From assembly GCA_038230775.1 (NCBI GenBank), contig JBBRMQ010000078.1:1-16001 (forward strand): DNA of 16,001 nucleotides, given 5' to 3'. The notes under the pieces were generated by a model, which was not told where the DNA came from, ran no database searches, and saw only the letters and a program-made list of their open reading frames with translations. The translations under genes and the position numbers were made by a program. This document shows positions 12,771 to 16,001 of the stretch, piece by piece (position 1 is the first letter of the stretch; every line of letters starts with the position of its first letter). This stretch comes from JBBRMQ01 sp038230775 (lineage in GTDB: Bacteria; Acidobacteriota; Thermoanaerobaculia; Gp7-AA8).

Positions 12771-13781
12771 CTACGCTCCCTCGTAATCCTTCCCGGCAGC
12801 CTTCATGAGCTCCACGAGCATGTCGAGCGTTTCCGATTCTCCCGGCACGCAGAGCGAGATGTCTTTCGTTTCCCCAGTGGCCAGCGCCTCGCCGTAGCCT
12901 TCGCAATCCCAGCCGCAGGCGCCGCAGTCGGTCTGCGCCATCGCGGCGAAGAGCTTCGTCTTCAGATCGCCGTCCTTCGCCAGCTCCATGCGCTCCGTCA
13001 GATTGAGGTTCTCGTTGTGGAACGGAACCGCCGGTGACGCGCCGGCATCGGCGACGATTTCCGGCGCGGCACCCTCGAGCACTTCTTCCTGCGTTGCGGT
13101 TGCCGTCGCGGTCGCCGCAGCAGCGGGCGCCGCGGCGGGCTTCGCCGCGGCCGCCGGTTTCGGAGGCGTCGGTGAGCGCTTGATGCCCGAGATGGGAGCG
13201 GGCTTCAATTGCGCAGCCTGCTCGGCGCGAAGCGCGGGACCTTCGTGCACCGGCCGGAGCGAATCGCGAACCGCGGCGCGCGCGAAGTCGTACGCCTCTC
13301 CCCCTTTGCGGAGGATGTGCATCTTCTCGATCTTCTTCTGCAGCTCCATCAAGCCCCAGATCAACGCCTCCGGTCGAGGAGGGCAGCCGGGCACGTAGAC
13401 GTCGACAGGAACGAGACGGTCGACTCCCTGCGTCACCGCGTAGGTGTCATAGGGACCGCCGCACGTGGCGCACGAGCCCATGGCGATGACCCACTTCGGG
13501 TCTGGCATCTGGTCGTAGAGACGCTTGACGATCGGCGCCATCTTCTCCACGACGGTGCCGGCAACGATCATCAGATCGGACTGACGCGGTGTGGCGCGAA
13601 AGACTTCGGCGCCGAAACGCGCCATGTCGTGACGCGGATCGAGTACCGCCATCATCTCGATGGCGCAGCATGCGAGACCGAACTGCATCGGCCACAAGGA
13701 AGACTTGCGGGCCCAGTTGAAAAATTTGTCGACAGTGGTGGTGAGGCTGTTCGGATCGAAGCGGTTCTCGATCAGACCCAT
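12771..13781 (-). CDS. nuoB: NADH-quinone oxidoreductase subunit B with a tethered C-terminal four-cysteine Fe-S-type domain
   Basis: Residues 1-175 are a standard NuoB (PSST-type) that binds cluster N2: the adjacent cysteines C38 and C39 in GLACCAIEM, C104 in GSCATCGG and C133 in PGCPPRPEA. The start ATG at 13781 overlaps the nuoA end by 10 nt; a longer upstream frame reads through nuoA and is not used. The protein is 336 residues, against about 160-220 normally. The extra part is a long linker (about 180-255) with an Ala/Pro/Thr-rich segment at about 204-230, typical of flexible arms. It is followed by the module at 261-331 with C286-x2-C289-x3-C293-x17-C311. The same module ends NuoC. The frame is intact throughout with normal codon use, so this is a fusion and not a frameshift artefact. 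Confidence 0.95.
   Translation of the reverse strand: MGLIENRFDPNSLTTTVDKFFNWARKSSLWPMQFGLACCAIEMMAVLDPRHDMARFGAEVFRATPRQSDLMIVAGTVVEKMAPIVKRLYDQMPDPKWVIAMGSCATCGGPYDTYAVTQGVDRLVPVDVYVPGCPPRPEALIWGLMELQKKIEKMHILRKGGEAYDFARAAVRDSLRPVHEGPALRAEQAAQLKPAPISGIKRSPTPPKPAAAAKPAAAPAAAATATATATQEEVLEGAAPEIVADAGASPAVPFHNENLNLTERMELAKDGDLKTKLFAAMAQTDCGACGWDCEGYGEALATGETKDISLCVPGESETLDMLVELMKAAGKDYEGA
12789..13001 (-). repeat. Duplicated Fe-S-type module, copy in nuoB
   Basis: This segment encodes residues 261-331 of NuoB. It starts LTERMELAKDGDLKTKLF, carries CGACGWDCEGYGEAL and DISLCVPGE, and ends LVELMKAAGK. Compared with the nuoC copy, 18 of 71 positions differ. All four cysteines, the GWD between them, EGY, GETKDI and CVPGE are kept, which indicates selection on a folded cluster-binding domain and not neutral leftover sequence. 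Confidence 0.85.
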
Positions 13782-14131
13782 GTGAGGACCTTCCTCTTCC
13801 ACGCATAGAAATAGCCCACCAGCAGGATCGCCAGAAACACCGCCATCTCGGCAGCCCCGAACCATCCCAGCTGCTTGAAGCGAATGGCCCACGGGAAGAG
13901 AAAGACCGTCTCTACGTCGAAGATGATGAAGAGCACCGCGATGAGGAAGTAGCGGACCGAGAACCGGTGGTCGAACGCGTAGGAACTGGCCGGCACGCCG
14001 CACTCATAAGGCTCCAGCTTGACCTTGTTCGCGCGCGAGGCGCGGACAAGCGGGGCCAGGACGAAAAGCGTCAAAACCGGAACCGATAGCACGATCAGCG
14101 CGGCTACCAGCAGCACGGAGTATTGGGCCAT
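13772..14131 (-). CDS. nuoA: NADH-quinone oxidoreductase subunit A
   Basis: This small membrane subunit sits at the junction of the peripheral and membrane arms. Its 119 residues contain three hydrophobic helices and the conserved loop EPYECGVPASSY at 40-51, with the cysteine that becomes exposed in the deactive state of mitochondrial complex I. FDVETVFLFPWA at 71-82 is the other hallmark. It is the first gene of the nuo train: a consensus-like promoter lies about 30 nt upstream, and nuoB overlaps its end by 10 nt. The ribosome-binding site is weak (GGAC about 11 nt before the ATG). Confidence 0.97.
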   Translation of the reverse strand: MAQYSVLLVAALIVLSVPVLTLFVLAPLVRASRANKVKLEPYECGVPASSYAFDHRFSVRYFLIAVLFIIFDVETVFLFPWAIRFKQLGWFGAAEMAVFLAILLVGYFYAWKRKVLTWV

Positions 14132-14158
14132 AGATGTTGGTCCGGCGAGACCGCGGGT

Positions 14159-14186
14159 ATTGTAAACGGCAGCCTGCCGTAGTCAA
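14159..14186 (-). promoter_or_regulatory. Candidate sigma-70-type promoter of the nuo-atp operon
   Basis: On the minus strand, TTGACT (14186-14181) and TACAAT (14164-14159) are separated by 16 nt. Each differs by one base from the consensus hexamers TTGACA and TATAAT. Transcription would start near 14152, leaving a leader of about 20 nt before the nuoA ATG. It lies just after the stop codon of the methyltransferase gene. No other promoter-like pair of similar quality was noticed in the operon. Confidence 0.65.
14166..14180. promoter_or_regulatory. 15-nt palindrome filling the promoter spacer
   Basis: The sequence ACGGCAG-G-CTGCCGT (minus strand) is a perfect 7-1-7 inverted repeat that occupies almost exactly the spacer between the -35 and -10 boxes before nuoA. 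It could be an operator for a dimeric regulator. Equally, as RNA it is a short hairpin just after the methyltransferase stop, followed by TTACAAT, so it could be a weak terminator of that gene. Confidence 0.5.
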
Positions 14187-14188
14187 CG

Positions 14189-15289
14189 TTAAAAGAGCTT
14201 CTTCTGGAAGGACCATCCGTCGAGCGGCACGCCGCGCGCCTGCACCAGGACGCGGATGTCGGCGCCGATTCCGTCGGGAAGGACGAGCCGCTTCGCCTCT
14301 TCGCGCTGTTCGCGCAGCTCGAGTGTGTCGACTCGATCGTTCGGCTGCAGCAACTCGTGCTTGTGCGCGCCGAGGGCAAGGAGAAACTTCGCCTGGATGT
14401 CCAAGAAGAGCGTCGTGAATCCGTTGCGCTCCCCTGCCTGCACGAGGTCCGTGAAGTTGATGTGCGCGGTCAAATCCTGTTCGCCCGGGTTCGCGAGGAG
14501 GTCGCGCGACACGCGATGCTGCGAATATGCGGCAGCGGTTCCGAATCGATGCATGCGGCCACGAAACAACTTCGGGCCTGTGGTGCCGTAGTCGAAGGTG
14601 ACGATGAGACCGCGCGTGACGAAGCGGCAGAGATCCTCGTAGAAACGCTCCCACTCCAGCGAGACGTCGGCGAATTGCCCATCCTCCAGCTCGATGCCGC
14701 GGGCTGCGAAATAGTCGTCGTACGCGGGATCGGCCTCGTGCTCGGTCCAGTCGAGCGCACCGTCGCGCTCCGTGACCCACAACTCGTGAAGATGCTCACC
14801 GCGCATGACGAGGCGCGCGAACGGAATCGCGTCGAACAACTCGTTGCTGATGACGAGCTGCGAATCATTCGATGGCAGCCGCGAGAGATCCTTCTCGAAG
14901 GACACGCCTTCAAAGCGGCCAACGCGCTCGAGGAATCGGTCCACGCCGTAAAACTGAGCACCGGGGGCCGCCTCGACAGATAGAGTATGGATAAGGTCGC
15001 CAGAGCCGCAGCCCATGTCCACGATCGACGACATCCCGTCGCCCATGCGGCTCAAGAATTCGCGGATGAGCCCGGCCAACGACACTCCAAAAACGGGTGA
15101 AATCGCAGGCGCCGTCACATAATCGCCGTCTCTTCCGATTGGCGACTGCGATCGTGCGTAATAGCCGAGCTCGGGATGATAGAGCGTGACTTCCACAAAA
15201 TCGCGAAACTGTAAATCGCTATCTTTAAGCAACTTACGCAAAAAGTTGCGCATCGCTTCGCGGGCAGGCATGGTTTGCGAATCGTACAC
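14189..15289 (-). CDS. MidA/NDUFAF7-family SAM-dependent methyltransferase
   Basis: This 366-residue protein fits the Methyltransf_28 (MidA) family. LGYYARSQSPIGRDGDYVTA at 41-60 matches its N-terminal hallmark, VDMGCGSGDL at 90-99 is the SAM-binding glycine motif, and LVISNELFDAIPF at 145-157 and IVTFDYGTTGP at 229-239 are further family blocks, followed by a GEQDLTAHINF segment. The mitochondrial member NDUFAF7 symmetrically dimethylates an arginine of the NuoD homologue and is needed for complex I assembly. Its position just upstream of nuoA points to the same job (inference). Oddly, the usual PEIS of the family reads PAIS here. The GTG at 15289 has GAGG 11 nt upstream; ATG at 15271 is an alternative start. 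Confidence 0.85.
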   Translation of the reverse strand: MYDSQTMPAREAMRNFLRKLLKDSDLQFRDFVEVTLYHPELGYYARSQSPIGRDGDYVTAPAISPVFGVSLAGLIREFLSRMGDGMSSIVDMGCGSGDLIHTLSVEAAPGAQFYGVDRFLERVGRFEGVSFEKDLSRLPSNDSQLVISNELFDAIPFARLVMRGEHLHELWVTERDGALDWTEHEADPAYDDYFAARGIELEDGQFADVSLEWERFYEDLCRFVTRGLIVTFDYGTTGPKLFRGRMHRFGTAAAYSQHRVSRDLLANPGEQDLTAHINFTDLVQAGERNGFTTLFLDIQAKFLLALGAHKHELLQPNDRVDTLELREQREEAKRLVLPDGIGADIRVLVQARGVPLDGWSFQKKLF

Positions 15290-15406
15290 CGCGGCGACGA
15301 CCTCGAGCCTGTCAGGTGCGCGTCGTCACGATTATTTTGATCAATGGCACCGCGGTTGCGATCTAACCCGGCTGTACCAACCAACAACAACCAAATAGGG
15401 GGTCAC
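15290..15406. promoter_or_regulatory. Divergent intergenic region between the methyltransferase and OmpA-type genes
   Basis: These 117 nt must hold promoters for two divergent genes. I see an AT-rich patch with TTGATC at 15337-15342, followed 19 nt later by TCTAAC, which is a weak candidate promoter for the plus-strand gene. The leader from 15371 is A/C-rich (ACCAACCAACAACAACC) and ends in the AGGGGGT ribosome-binding site. No convincing promoter was found for the minus-strand gene. Confidence 0.3.
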
Positions 15407-16001
15407 ATGAAAAAGTATCTTTCTTCCGTACTGACCGTGCTGCTCGTCGCGACCACCGGGTTCGCGCAGACGGTTGATGATCACGCCAAAGCGAAGAAGG
15501 GCGCCATCATCGGAGCCGGCATTGGAGCGGTTGCCGGCGCCGTCATCGGGAACAACAAGGGACATCACAGCTCGAAGCGCGGAGCGGTTGCCGGCGTTCT
15601 CGCCGGTGGTGCCGCAGGCGCGATCGTGGGCGCCATGATGGACAAGCAGGAGCGCGATCTCCGGCAGATCCAGGGCGTTGACGTAACGCGAACTGCTCCG
15701 AACGAGTTGAAGGTCACGGTCCGCAACGACGTTCTCTTCGACACCGCTTCGGCGGGCCTTCGCTCGGCGTCGCGCACGTCCCTTCAGGAGATGGCCAACG
15801 TCTTCTCGAAGTACCCGAACACGACGATCTCCGTGCAGGGTCATACGGATTCCGTCGGAAGTGCTGGATACAACCAGCGCTTGTCGGAGCGCCGCGCCAG
15901 CTCCGTCTCCGGCTATCTCCAGACCATCGGCGTGGAGGGCGCGCGCGTCCAGACAATCGGCCACGGTGAGTCACAGCCGAAAACGTCGAACGCGACCGCA
16001 A
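15407..16001 (+). CDS. Glycine-zipper/OmpA-domain envelope protein, 3' end missing
   Basis: The frame from ATG 15407 runs off the window after 198 residues. AGGGGG lies 4 nt upstream. Residues 1-21 form a signal peptide (MKKY, hydrophobic core, GFA before Q21). There is no lipobox cysteine, so it is not an obvious lipoprotein. Residues about 32-78 form a glycine zipper (GAIIGAGIGAVAGAVIG, then a second GAVAGVLAGGAAGAIVG), which can insert in or pack on a membrane. From about 100 onward it is an OmpA C-terminal peptidoglycan-binding domain. GHTDSVGSAGYNQRLSERRA carries D148 and R163, which align with the two diaminopimelate-binding residues of OmpA. Proteins of this layout link the outer membrane to the cell wall. 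It is divergently transcribed and probably unrelated to the respiratory operon. Confidence 0.9.
   Translation, partial: MKKYLSSVLTVLLVATTGFAQTVDDHAKAKKGAIIGAGIGAVAGAVIGNNKGHHSSKRGAVAGVLAGGAAGAIVGAMMDKQERDLRQIQGVDVTRTAPNELKVTVRNDVLFDTASAGLRSASRTSLQEMANVFSKYPNTTISVQGHTDSVGSAGYNQRLSERRASSVSGYLQTIGVEGARVQTIGHGESQPKTSNATA

Noticed and set aside
11946..13037. 363-residue plus-strand open frame opposite nuoC and nuoB
   Set aside because: It spans two real genes in antisense and its composition is Arg/His-rich without motifs.
11796..13781. Frameshift or assembly error producing the NuoB and NuoC tails
   Set aside because: Both frames are continuous, codon use does not change, and the two tails match each other as protein with conserved cysteines, which argues for real selected domains.
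12771..14003. 410-residue open frame with a long N-terminal extension before NuoB
   Set aside because: The extra 74 residues are an out-of-frame reading of nuoA. The NuoB core begins at the ATG at 13781, as in the family.
15341..15964. 207-residue minus-strand frame opposite the OmpA-type gene
   Set aside because: The plus strand has a signal peptide, ribosome-binding site and an OmpA domain; the antisense frame has none of these.

Overview
The window is an energy-conservation locus from a GC-rich bacterium. One long minus-strand gene train encodes an 11-subunit respiratory complex I (nuoA-B-C-D-H-I-J-K-L-M-N). It runs without a break into four ATP-synthase Fo genes: atpZ, atpI, atpB and atpE. 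Gene order, codon use and the signal-peptide-bearing c subunit fit an environmental Gram-negative lineage. Acidobacteriota is my best guess, but the window holds no taxonomic marker gene, so this is weak. The outer-membrane OmpA-type protein at the right edge supports a diderm cell.

Layout from left to right. Bases 1-555 hold the 3' end of an unrecognised plus-strand gene, which converges on a 55-codon minus-strand membrane-protein gene (579-746) that starts with TTG. Bases 747-900 hold a 26-bp heptad-built palindrome and the terminator of the big operon. The operon fills 901-14131, read leftward: nuoA starts at 14131 and atpE stops at 901. Most gene junctions overlap by 1-26 nt or are separated by a few bases. 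All three gaps longer than 60 nt (nuoD/nuoH, nuoK/nuoL, nuoL/nuoM) contain a long palindrome. Upstream of nuoA are a good sigma-70-type promoter and a MidA/NDUFAF7-family methyltransferase gene (14189-15289). A divergent plus-strand gene for a glycine-zipper/OmpA-domain protein begins at 15407 and runs off the right edge.

How the genes work together: NuoBCDI form the Q-reducing peripheral arm and NuoAHJKLMN the ion-pumping membrane arm. AtpB and AtpE form the rotor-stator ion path of the ATP synthase, with AtpI and AtpZ as assembly or ion-supply factors. The methyltransferase family includes the assembly factor that methylates an arginine in the NuoD homologue, and that arginine is present here (R45). 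The NADH-oxidising module nuoEFG is missing from the cluster, and so are the remaining ATP-synthase genes.

The most unusual feature is a pair of extra modules. NuoB and NuoC each carry a C-terminal extension ending in nearly the same 71-residue four-cysteine domain (53 of 71 positions identical by eye, no gaps). The domain resembles the Fe-S domain of RnfB-type proteins and hangs on a flexible linker. In a complex I cluster without NuoEFG, these tethered clusters are candidates for an alternative electron-input device.
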